Assembly: GCA_016550425.1 (NCBI GenBank)
Contig: JABXGS010000051.1
Coordinates: 1-8,973, forward strand
From: an archaeon
GTDB lineage: Archaea; Asgardarchaeota; Hermodarchaeia; Hermodarchaeales; Hermodarchaeaceae
DNA length: 8,973 nucleotides
Direction: 5' to 3'
Shown: piece after piece, positions 1 to 6,957 of the stretch
Position numbering within the stretch: the first letter of the stretch is position 1
Layout of the letters: the number at the start of each line of letters is the position of its first letter
Notes under the pieces: model-generated
Told to the model about the DNA's origin: nothing
What the model saw: the letters and a program-made list of their open reading frames with translations, nothing else
Database searches by the model: none
Program-made: the position numbers and the translations under genes

Positions 1-606
1 CAGGCTTACGGATATCCTTTCCCTACTCCAAAAGTTCGGATTCAACAAATGACTGAAGCGATCCAAATTATTCGAGGGATTTGGGAGAATGAGCGGTTCA
101 CCTTCAAAGGAGAATATTATCAGGTTGAGGATGTCATCGCTTTTCCAAAACCGGTCCAAGAACCCATGTCGATTTGGGTCGGTGCCCAGAACGCAAAGGA
201 ATTCATGCTCCGTGCAACGGCAAAATACGGGGATGGCATTAACGTGGCATGGATGAGTACTCCTTCCGAATTAAAAGAACGATTTGACCGTCTTGCGCAA
301 TTATGCAAAAAATATGGTCGTGATTCAGCAGCACTCAAGAAATCATTAGGACTATGGACTCGAATCTTCGATTCCGCCGAAGATATGGAAACAGCTATCA
401 TTGAAAGCGCTAAAACCCGTAATGTGTCAACTCAAGAATACAGAGAACGAATAAACAAAGCCTTATGGGGCACGGCAGATTCGATTGTGAGACGATTGCG
501 TGAATTTGAAGAGATCGGAGTGGAACACATGATTTTTATGTTTCCCCATACGATGGAAATTACCCAAATCAAGAGATTTGGCAAGTCAATAATCGCGAAA
601 TTATAA
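1..606 (+). CDS. Luciferase-like (LLM class, probably F420-dependent) oxidoreductase, 5'-truncated by window edge
   Basis: The frame is open from base 1, so the gene begins left of the window; the ATG at 49 is internal. The visible 201 residues are the C-terminal part of a bacterial-luciferase-fold enzyme, a family usually about 300-340 residues long. Typical landmarks are AYGYPFP followed by the helix MTEAIQIIRGIW, then FKGEYYQVEDV, PKPVQEPMSIWVGAQ, and ATAKYGDGINVAW, where family members have a 'ryaDGWn' motif near the cofactor phosphate. The end (GVEHMIFMFPH) is the usual late beta strand of the barrel. In archaea such enzymes usually use coenzyme F420 for hydride transfer (F420-dependent reductases or dehydrogenases). 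The cofactor cannot be proved from this half, and the substrate is unknown. The 118 bp gap to the next gene suggests a separate transcription unit. Confidence 0.88.
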   Translation, partial: QAYGYPFPTPKVRIQQMTEAIQIIRGIWENERFTFKGEYYQVEDVIAFPKPVQEPMSIWVGAQNAKEFMLRATAKYGDGINVAWMSTPSELKERFDRLAQLCKKYGRDSAALKKSLGLWTRIFDSAEDMETAIIESAKTRNVSTQEYRERINKALWGTADSIVRRLREFEEIGVEHMIFMFPHTMEITQIKRFGKSIIAKL

Positions 607-724
607 TCCGTGCTTGAACCAAAAACTTCTAAAGCTAAATTTTGCACATGCCACCAACTTAAAGCTGAGGACTGTGATGCTGGCTCAGCTGGACCGACCA
701 GATCCCGCAATAGTGACCATATAG

Positions 725-1465
725 GTGCTTAGCTTGTCATCCAATCGTATAGTCATTGAATGCAACCAGGTAATCAAAAACTATGATGACGGGGCCCTCA
801 AGGTTGAAGTGTTGAAGGGTTTAGATTTCAAAGTCCGACAGGGCGAATTTGTCGCTATTGTGGGTGCAAGTGGAAGCGGAAAAACCACATTAATCAATCT
901 TCTTGCGCTTCTAGACAAACCTACAGAAGGCGAGATTGTTATCGATGGTGCCTCCCTTAATGGATTAGGAGACAAAGACCTCTCCTTAATGCGGCGACAC
1001 AAGATAGGCATTGTCTTTCAGGGATTTTATTTATTAGATATCATGAATGCCCGTGAAAACGTTGAAGTTCCAATGATTTTTGCCGACATATCAAAAGAGG
1101 AACGCGTTCAACGAGCACTTGATTTGTTAGATGTTGTTGGGATGAGAGATTCTGCTGAACAATACCCCAATGAAATGTCCGGCGGACAAATGCAACGAGT
1201 TGCAGTAGCGCGCGCCTTAGCCAATGAACCTGTCATCATGCTTGCCGATGAACCTACAGGGAACCTGGATACTGCTACTGGTGTGGAAATCATCAAGCTC
1301 TTCAAAGAGTTAGCACATAATCAACGGAAGGCTATGGTCGTTGCTACACACGACCCAGAAGTTGCTAGTGCCGCAGACCGAATTCTTGTCCTCCAATATG
1401 GAAAGCTTCACACTGACACTTCCATGTACGGAAAAGAAGTCGAGGTTAAGGAGGCCAAGTCATGA
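725..1465 (+). CDS. ABC transporter ATP-binding protein, LolD/MacB type
   Basis: A 246-residue cytoplasmic ATPase that would power the FtsX-type permease encoded next. All nucleotide-binding motifs are intact: Walker A GASGSGKTT (about 47-55), Q-loop Q99 in VFQGF, signature MSGGQMQR (151-158), Walker B IMLADEP with the catalytic Glu, D-loop GNLD (to 182) and switch His209 in THD. The phrase ARENVEVPM after the Q-loop and ADEPTGNLD are typical of the LolD/MacB/FtsE branch. The start is GTG at 725, directly after an in-frame TAG at 722-724. No in-frame ATG occurs before residue 89, so a non-ATG start is required; TTG at 734 is the only nearby alternative. No good Shine-Dalgarno is visible, so a leaderless or weak start is possible. 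Its stop overlaps the permease start (ATGA), indicating translational coupling. The substrate cannot be read from the ATPase. Confidence 0.93.
   Translation: MLSLSSNRIVIECNQVIKNYDDGALKVEVLKGLDFKVRQGEFVAIVGASGSGKTTLINLLALLDKPTEGEIVIDGASLNGLGDKDLSLMRRHKIGIVFQGFYLLDIMNARENVEVPMIFADISKEERVQRALDLLDVVGMRDSAEQYPNEMSGGQMQRVAVARALANEPVIMLADEPTGNLDTATGVEIIKLFKELAHNQRKAMVVATHDPEVASAADRILVLQYGKLHTDTSMYGKEVEVKEAKS
1448..1454 (+). promoter_or_regulatory. Shine-Dalgarno of the FtsX-type permease gene
   Basis: AAGGAGG lies 7 bases before the ATG at 1462, inside the end of the upstream ATPase gene. Together with the ATGA overlap it fixes the permease start and implies coupled translation of the ATPase-permease pair. 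Confidence 0.8.
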
Positions 1466-4374
1466 ATGGGACCGCGGAGACTAGAGCGGGATCCCTAAAT
1501 GCAACTGGAAGTCGAAGTTATATTGCCAGTTATGTTGGTAACAGTATCCGAAAGCACAAAACTCGCTCCTTAAGCTTATTACTAGGAATTGTTATCGGGG
1601 TATGCCTTGTTTCCTCAGTTTTTGTCTGGACTGACACCGGCACTCGAGTATCCATTAATGATTATTTTGATGATAACATTTTCCAATACAACATTGTTCA
1701 ACGGTTTGAATATCCCGTTGATACTGAGATGATTTTTTCAGTTCAAAGCTGGTTCATGTCGCAATCCGTATATGAGGCATCTTATGTCATATACCAATCA
1801 GTGGGCATCCTCAATGGCACCACTAAAGCCGCTAGTGACCCCTATTTACCATATCCGTATGAGAATGATGTCAAAGATTTTCAGACATTTTTTGTCGACC
1901 CCTCATTTCTCACTCAGGTGCAATCCAAGTTTGATTATAATGGCAGCTTTTCTGTTCAACCTGGTCAGTGCCTGGTCAGCGCACGAGTAGTAAGAGATGC
2001 TGAAGAGATATTGAACATGACCATTCAAGAAGGCAGTTATATCAACATAGCAGTTGCCTCTATGTATGATGATCCCACAACGATAGGGGATATCGCTCAA
2101 TTCAATATAACCAATATTCAAGTGGTCGGGATCTATAATCTCCGACCCGAAGACACAGTTCTTTATGGGACTTTTTCAGGCTCTGGTCGAACTAATTATC
2201 CTGCTTCAGGGTTGGAGAATGTTTTCGGATGGAATGATGGGCTCATTTTCCATTATGAACAATTGGATGCTGGGCAACGGAACGTTCTTACAACCAATGC
2301 TCTCTTTCCCCGATTACTCGTTCGATTGAATTCTGCTGAAGTTCTTGCATTCGGAATCGACCGAGTACCACAAATTCTCCGTAACGTTAAGGCGCAAGCA
2401 GAAGCTGCTTTCCAAGGTGACATCATTATCGGGGGAGAACGTCAGCTTCTGTATCTTGAACAATACATCGCCGCATATCGCTCACGCCAAACCATGGCAG
2501 TGCTAGTTGCCCCTGTTATCATTCTATCAATCTTTCTCACGACTTTTGCCACTAATATCTTCCTAAGTGGTCGCCGCTCAGAGGTCGCTATCCTCCGAGC
2601 TCGAGGGGCAAGCTTCCGCCAACTTTATGCTGCTTTCATTCTCGAATTCATTGTGATAGCCATCATAGCCCTGGTTTTTGGGGTGTTTCTGAGCTTATTC
2701 GTCGGCTCGCTCATACCCGCTTCTACAGGATTCCTGATATTTGACATGAATATCTTTTTTGAGTTCTTCTCCGTTGTACGCCTGGAACCCCTCACCTGGC
2801 TTATCGCCCTTATCTCCTGTATCATTCCTCCCCTTGTCTTTACTCTAATCTATGTTCGATCCTTCTTACGAACTGAAATATACCAAGCCATGGTCGGTAT
2901 CAACCCTCCTGGGGAATCGGATCTCTTGGCAATATCATTCTACTTTGCTATCTGTCTTATTCTCCTCGTAGCATTTGTTTTCGCTGTTCTTTTCTTCCCC
3001 GCAACCCCGATGGTTGCCATCCTCCAATTCATATACGCAGTTGTGATTTGGACACTCCTAAGTGATGCAGGATCTCGAATTGTGCGTCGAGGAGTTGCAG
3101 GACTCACACGGGGATTCCGTGGAATCTTTGGAGAAAAGGCTTTCATTTTTGAGAAAAGTATGCGCACTCGACGAGAACGCATTGTACCCCTCCTTCTTAT
3201 CCTAACACTCACTTTCTCAGTAACTGTATTCGCAGTTGTTGAAGCCTACACCGTGCAAGATAACGCTAATCGGCAAATCGAATACTTCATTGGAGCAGAT
3301 GTCCGAGTAGAAAGCAATTGGGTACCCACCACCAGAGTTCAAGATATTCTACAAGTTTCTGGCGTTGAAGCCGCAACTCCCCTTGTTCGTACATGGGGGC
3401 TTATTGGCACTATCTCTTTTGCCATCTACGGAATAGATACCGACGCTTATGGCGAGATTGGATATTGGGATCCAAGTAGTTTTATTGGAGAAGATCCTGT
3501 GACCGTTCTTAACCGACTCCGGGATACACCTAACGGAGTCATCCTACCACGCACCATCGCTGAACGACTTGGACGCTGGGTGGGAAGAGATTTGGGCATC
3601 CTCGTCTATGATCAGGGTGGTGGGGGTGTGGTTCAAGACGCACTCTTCACCATTGTTGGTATTGGACAAAGTGCACCGGGATTAGGGTATTTTGATCCTG
3701 ACGATCCTATACGTCCACCAGATACCACAAACGGCTTTCAATTTCAGACTGCCCAACCTTACGCCTTTGTGAACCTCAGTTATCTTACTAGTCTTAACAT
3801 GACTAACACCCAGCTAATCCTAACCTTAACCAATGGCGATTCCGAAATAGATAATGTAGAATCTGACATTCGTGGACTAGGATTTCCAATTGGAGTTTAT
3901 TCACCTGCAACCTTCTCTCTTGAAGAAGCTTATCCTGACGGATACCTTTTCAACCGAGGAGTAGTCAGCATTCTCTCTATTGGATTCCTTGCCTGTCTAA
4001 TCATCAGCATCATCGCACTCACGCTCTTCGTCGGTGTAATAGTCTCTGAACGCCAAACCGAATATGCTATCATGCGAGCTGTCGGAAGTACAAGAAGACA
4101 AATCATCTCGATTGTCTTTGGAGAATTCATCGGGCTGATACTAACCTCATTTCTAGTAGCCTTAGCTCTAGGTTTTGTATTCTCTTGGCTCCTAATGAAC
4201 GTGCTACTCAGCCTCTTTCCCTTCCCCTTTGTAGTACCCTTCGCACTTGCAGTTCCGCTCCTTGTCCTCGTAATTGTGCTTGGCATAGTTATCGTCGGAA
4301 TGAGTATAGGTACCTACATTCCTGCACGCCGTGCAGGTCGTATCAACGTTGGGCGGGTGCTCCGCAACCTGTAA
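1462..4374 (+). CDS. FtsX/MacB-family ABC permease, 970 aa, ten predicted membrane helices
   Basis: A large type VII (MacB-fold) ABC permease. Predicted helices lie near residues 36-57, 344-367, 388-415, 441-465, 490-511, 514-533, 573-594, 832-860, 884-912 and 924-948. Two large external domains follow helix 1 (about 58-343) and helix 7 (about 595-831). The FtsX core occurs twice: EVAILRARGASFRQL (375-388) and EYAIMRAVGSTRRQI (867-881), each followed by an 'E F I' membrane segment. The layout (ten helices, two external domains) resembles E. coli YbbP more than four-helix MacB or LolC. Six N-X-S/T sequons (Asn118, 160, 185, 215, 771, 779) fall in the predicted external domains, compatible with archaeal surface glycosylation. 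The C-terminal YIPARRAGRINVGRVLR is the usual coupling end. The family extracts or exports lipids, lipoproteins or peptides, or transmits ATPase motion across the membrane; the substrate here is unknown. The N-terminal 100 residues are clearly paralogous to those of the permease at 8081. Confidence 0.93.
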   Translation: MNGTAETRAGSLNATGSRSYIASYVGNSIRKHKTRSLSLLLGIVIGVCLVSSVFVWTDTGTRVSINDYFDDNIFQYNIVQRFEYPVDTEMIFSVQSWFMSQSVYEASYVIYQSVGILNGTTKAASDPYLPYPYENDVKDFQTFFVDPSFLTQVQSKFDYNGSFSVQPGQCLVSARVVRDAEEILNMTIQEGSYINIAVASMYDDPTTIGDIAQFNITNIQVVGIYNLRPEDTVLYGTFSGSGRTNYPASGLENVFGWNDGLIFHYEQLDAGQRNVLTTNALFPRLLVRLNSAEVLAFGIDRVPQILRNVKAQAEAAFQGDIIIGGERQLLYLEQYIAAYRSRQTMAVLVAPVIILSIFLTTFATNIFLSGRRSEVAILRARGASFRQLYAAFILEFIVIAIIALVFGVFLSLFVGSLIPASTGFLIFDMNIFFEFFSVVRLEPLTWLIALISCIIPPLVFTLIYVRSFLRTEIYQAMVGINPPGESDLLAISFYFAICLILLVAFVFAVLFFPATPMVAILQFIYAVVIWTLLSDAGSRIVRRGVAGLTRGFRGIFGEKAFIFEKSMRTRRERIVPLLLILTLTFSVTVFAVVEAYTVQDNANRQIEYFIGADVRVESNWVPTTRVQDILQVSGVEAATPLVRTWGLIGTISFAIYGIDTDAYGEIGYWDPSSFIGEDPVTVLNRLRDTPNGVILPRTIAERLGRWVGRDLGILVYDQGGGGVVQDALFTIVGIGQSAPGLGYFDPDDPIRPPDTTNGFQFQTAQPYAFVNLSYLTSLNMTNTQLILTLTNGDSEIDNVESDIRGLGFPIGVYSPATFSLEEAYPDGYLFNRGVVSILSIGFLACLIISIIALTLFVGVIVSERQTEYAIMRAVGSTRRQIISIVFGEFIGLILTSFLVALALGFVFSWLLMNVLLSLFPFPFVVPFALAVPLLVLVIVLGIVIVGMSIGTYIPARRAGRINVGRVLRNL

Positions 4375-4392
4375 TTAAAAGAGTCGTTAATC

Positions 4393-5409
4393 ATGGATCA
4401 AATATCTGGACTATCAACCGGTCTCGTCAAAGAGGAAGAATTCGCAGAAGTCCCTGAAGATCTGGTTCTTATGGCCAATGATGTCTATAAGATCTACCAG
4501 ACTGGCGAAATCGAAACGGTCGCTCTTCGTGGTGTATCCTTGCAAATCTTCCAAGGCGAAATCGTCGCCGTCGTTGGCCCTTCGGGTAGTGGAAAAACTA
4601 CTTTCGTGAATATTCTAGGCGGGACACTTCGTCCCAGTGCAGGCCAAGTCTATTGGTCTAATATCAAACAAGATATTTCCAAATTAGATGATCGTACTAT
4701 AACTGCGGCTCGACGAGGCTTCATTGGCTTCGTTTTCCAAGTCGATAACCTATTGCATCATATGACTGCCCGACAAAATGTTGAACTCAGCGCACGAATT
4801 GCAGGATTTCCTAAATCGTGGCGACACCAACGGTCTGCAGAACTCCTTGAAGCCGTCGGACTTGGTAACCGCATGGACTTTATTCCAGGCAAACTCTCAG
4901 GTGGCGAACGCCAACGAGTAGCAATCGCTTCCGCGCTTATGAACAATCCTTCTCTAGTACTTGCGGATGAGCCTACTGGTGATCTTGACCTGATTAATGC
5001 AGAAGAAATCTTAGACCTCTTCAAGGACCTCAACGAACAATTCGGTACTGCATTCCTTATCGTCACACACAGCCAGCTCATTGCTTCTAAAGCTCGCCGA
5101 ACACTTGAACTCCGAGACGGGATTATCAGTGGTACCCACGATGCGGGTGTCCATCTCAAACAATTGGAACGGACCCGGGTCCTTGAATTAGATAACCAGG
5201 ATCGACTACCCCTCCCTGAAAACATACTTCGTGAATTGGGGCATCCAAGACGCTTCCAAATCGAGGTTGAAGACAGCAAAATCATCTTGACTCCCTCTGC
5301 AATTGAGGATGCTGTTGCCGTCCAAGTCCGACTGGTCACCTGCCGAATCTGTGGCAAACTGGTTGCCTCAAATCGGGTTACTTGTCCCAATTGTGGAACA
5401 GCCCTCTAA
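4393..5409 (+). CDS. LolD/MacB-type ABC ATPase with C-terminal AbrB-like hairpin and zinc ribbon
   Basis: A 338-residue protein. The ATPase domain (about 26-248) is intact: Walker A GPSGSGKTT (62-70), Q-loop Q116, signature LSGGERQR (168-175), Walker B LVLADEP with catalytic Glu, GDLD (to 199) and switch His226 in VTH. A roughly 90-residue tail follows, which family members of about 230 residues lack. Residues 263-301 (LELDNQDRLPLPENI, LRELG, IEVEDSKIILTP) read like the AbrB/MazE swapped-hairpin pattern 'GRitiPkeiReeLg...leievedgkIiLrP'. Residues 317-334 form a four-cysteine zinc ribbon (CRIC, ten residues, CPNC). The ATPase lies 18 bp behind the permease, so is probably in the same operon and may serve that permease or its paralogue. 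The tail may be for dimerisation, regulation or DNA contact; this is inference. ATG 4393 gives a 26-residue leader; ATG 4471 (Met27), just before the domain, is an alternative. Neither has a clear Shine-Dalgarno. Confidence 0.9.
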   Translation: MDQISGLSTGLVKEEEFAEVPEDLVLMANDVYKIYQTGEIETVALRGVSLQIFQGEIVAVVGPSGSGKTTFVNILGGTLRPSAGQVYWSNIKQDISKLDDRTITAARRGFIGFVFQVDNLLHHMTARQNVELSARIAGFPKSWRHQRSAELLEAVGLGNRMDFIPGKLSGGERQRVAIASALMNNPSLVLADEPTGDLDLINAEEILDLFKDLNEQFGTAFLIVTHSQLIASKARRTLELRDGIISGTHDAGVHLKQLERTRVLELDNQDRLPLPENILRELGHPRRFQIEVEDSKIILTPSAIEDAVAVQVRLVTCRICGKLVASNRVTCPNCGTAL

Positions 5410-5452
5410 AACACCGACCTTCCCTGAGGTTATCCCTAAGTTAGATGTATAA

Positions 5453-5842
5453 AGGATTTTACCGTTTTTACACAAGAACGGCATTCATAGTGGTCTGCTT
5501 CTAAAACTCGCCGAAACAGTCTTTCATGGATGTTCAGCCGGACATGGTTTTGTATATATCAAACCAAATGGTGAAGTGTGGCCTTGTCCTTTCATCGCGG
5601 TTTCCTGTGGAAATGTCCGAAAAATGCCTTTCTCCAAAATTTGGAGTGAGACGCCCCTCTTTTTAGATTTGCGTGACCGGGAAAGCAAATTACAAGGTCA
5701 ATGCGGGCAATGTGAATATCGCAAACTGTGTGGTGGGTGTCGTGGGAGGTCTTGGGCAGTTACAGGGAATCCTCTTGCTGAAGACCCCTCCTGCCTCTTA
5801 CATCCACTGAAGGGAACAAAAGACTCTGACAGTACTCAATAA
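5453..5842 (+). pseudogene. 5'-truncated radical SAM enzyme: SPASM-domain remnant (AhbC/AhbD/NirJ-like)
   Basis: The frame is open from just after a TAA at 5450-5452 to the TAA at 5840-5842, about 129 codons. It matches only the C-terminal end of haem-synthesis-type radical SAM/SPASM enzymes: HSGLLLKLAETVFHGCSAG, then KPNGEVWPCPF, SCGNVRKMPF, CGQCEYRKLCGGC, and LAEDPSC. The auxiliary Fe-S cluster ligands fit the SPASM spacing: Cys-X12-Gly-X4-Cys (codons at 5531 and 5585), then C-X2-C-X5-C-X2-C and a last Cys. The catalytic half with the CxxxCxxC S-adenosylmethionine cluster is absent, because the ATPase gene ends at 5409. There is no ATG in the frame. The first GTG (5576) would discard the first SPASM cysteine, so a functional product is unlikely. 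AhbC/AhbD decarboxylate haem precursors and NirJ acts in haem d1 synthesis; which one this came from is not resolved. An intact reading frame and ligands suggest recent truncation, or an assembly join. Confidence 0.75.
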
Positions 5843-5848
5843 TTCATA

Positions 5849-6151
5849 CTAAGGATTCTCTCGCTTTTTGAGAGGCTCTTCACGGCGTATTTCGAAAACT
5901 ACGATATTGTGAGGATCTGGGCAGGCGACAAATCCTCGATCTGCATCAGGTTCCCATGGAATTGTCCCGTCAAATTCTAAGATTGTAATGAACGGAAACA
6001 TTGCATTATAAGCCCAGCGACACACTTTCTCCTTTTCTTCTGGTTTGGAGAGATCGAATTCGTCGCCGACTTTATACAAGCGGCAAGGCATTTTTCCTTT
6101 TTCGGCACGCATTTCATGAACACGTGCTATTACTCGATAAACCTTTGACAT
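5849..6151 (-). CDS. TIGR04076-family small protein
   Basis: A soluble protein of 100 residues with no membrane segment or signal peptide. It looks like the TIGR04076 family, small proteins common in archaea and anaerobes: a YRVIARV opening strand, then MPCRLYKVGDEFDL, a cysteine-tryptophan segment VCRWAYNAMFPFI, and near the end ACPDPHNIVVFEI. Family members share the 'C-x-lyk-GDeF', 'C-p-WA', 'yPf' and 'CPD' pattern seen here. The conserved cysteines (in MPC, VCRW and ACPD) hint at metal binding or redox work, but the function is unknown. The gene lies 70 bp downstream of the ABC-2 permease on the same strand, so it could be in its operon. It converges with the SPASM remnant, with only 6 bp between the stops. 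The ATG at 6151 has no strong Shine-Dalgarno; an ATG just upstream is out of frame. Confidence 0.85.
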   Translation of the reverse strand: MSKVYRVIARVHEMRAEKGKMPCRLYKVGDEFDLSKPEEKEKVCRWAYNAMFPFITILEFDGTIPWEPDADRGFVACPDPHNIVVFEIRREEPLKKRENP

Positions 6152-6221
6152 GAAGATTCACACTCATTGTTTGCTTCTTGACAAGTTAAGGTCTTTAATG
6201 TTGTTCCACAAGAAGCCCTGA

Positions 6222-6956
6222 TTACCCTGTTCGGGTCATTAAGTCATCACGTTTGAATAATCGCACAGTAATGCGAAACAGGACAATATTGATGATGATG
6301 AGGATTATCACTCCTACAACAAGAATTATCAAGTTTAATCCTGCGAGGAATCCCGAATAAGCAAACACCATAGCTGGAAGTATTATGATTCCACCAGTCT
6401 GATACGCTTCATATACTGTATTGGCTCGTCCTGAAATAATTACCATCATGCCAACGGCGAGGGTTGAAAAGAGGATGGGAAGTACTAATGCCTGTATCAA
6501 AGATAATGGATCAGGCCAAATCCATAAGAGACTAGGAGCCATAAAGAGAACCACTCCATTCACAATAAAAACAGCCAAGGCGAGGTTTCCATATGCCACA
6601 GCTAATCCAGGGATAAGTGCAGTAAGGTACTTTCCAAGCAAGAGCTCTCCATCAGATAATGGAGTAGCTAGTAAGGGAACAAGTGTGTGGCGTTCTTTTT
6701 CACCAACAATCGAATCGGCTGCAATGAGAATTGGGAGCATGATAGGGAGAAGTGTGATAACGACGCCCATAATGCTATTCATCATCATTGTGTAAAAGAA
6801 GACATCAACTGTTCCAAAGGAAAGAATCAACCAAGTCATTAATCCCCCGAATACAATGGACATGATCAATACTAAAATCGGTATCATTCGAACTTGGCGG
6901 CTCTTAAAGACCATCCGGATTTCCATCCGTGCCATAAACCATGCTTTCTTCCACAT
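6222..6956 (-). CDS. ABC-2 family (NatB-like) transporter permease
   Basis: A membrane protein of 244 residues with six predicted helices near 23-45, 57-80, 108-137, 150-173, 188-204 and 207-230. After helix 2 comes the ABC-2 hallmark: ADSIVGEKERHTLVPLLATP, then ELLLGKYL, matching 'E-r-gTle-llatPvs-elllgK', the segment that couples to the ATPase. The start is taken as the ATG at 6956, one base after the ATPase stop (6958-6960), because GGAGGG lies 7 bases upstream of it. A longer frame from TTG at 6971 would overlap the ATPase and begin inside that Shine-Dalgarno region, so it is rejected. Length and helix count fit the NatB/CcmB-sized permeases that export drugs, ions, lipids or peptides together with a NatA-like ATPase. 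No substrate can be assigned. Confidence 0.9.
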   Translation of the reverse strand: MWKKAWFMARMEIRMVFKSRQVRMIPILVLIMSIVFGGLMTWLILSFGTVDVFFYTMMMNSIMGVVITLLPIMLPILIAADSIVGEKERHTLVPLLATPLSDGELLLGKYLTALIPGLAVAYGNLALAVFIVNGVVLFMAPSLLWIWPDPLSLIQALVLPILFSTLAVGMMVIISGRANTVYEAYQTGGIIILPAMVFAYSGFLAGLNLIILVVGVIILIIINIVLFRITVRLFKRDDLMTRTG

Positions 6957-6957
6957 G

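Noticed and set aside
607..724. Possible promoter or RNA gene in the gap before the first ATPase
   Set aside because: AT-rich words such as CTTAAAG occur, but none is a convincing TATA box at a proper distance from the GTG start, and no tRNA-like or riboswitch-like folding pattern was seen.
4321..4337. Perfect 7-bp inverted repeat (CCTGCAC/GTGCAGG, loop of 3) near the end of the first permease gene
   Set aside because: It lies within the conserved coding segment PARRAGR, is followed by neither a T tract nor the gene end, and is adequately explained by the codons used.
4758..5390. Open frame of 210 codons on the minus strand
   Set aside because: It is antisense to the conserved ATPase gene, has an Arg/Ser-rich composition typical of shadow frames, and shows no recognisable domain.
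5858..5874. Small hairpin CTCTC/GAGAG as a possible terminator between the convergent genes
   Set aside because: The stem is only 5 bp and sits inside the last codons of the TIGR04076 gene, with no suitable T run after it on either strand.
6421..6795. Plus-strand open frame of 124 codons
   Set aside because: It is antisense to the well-supported ABC-2 permease and has no recognisable features.
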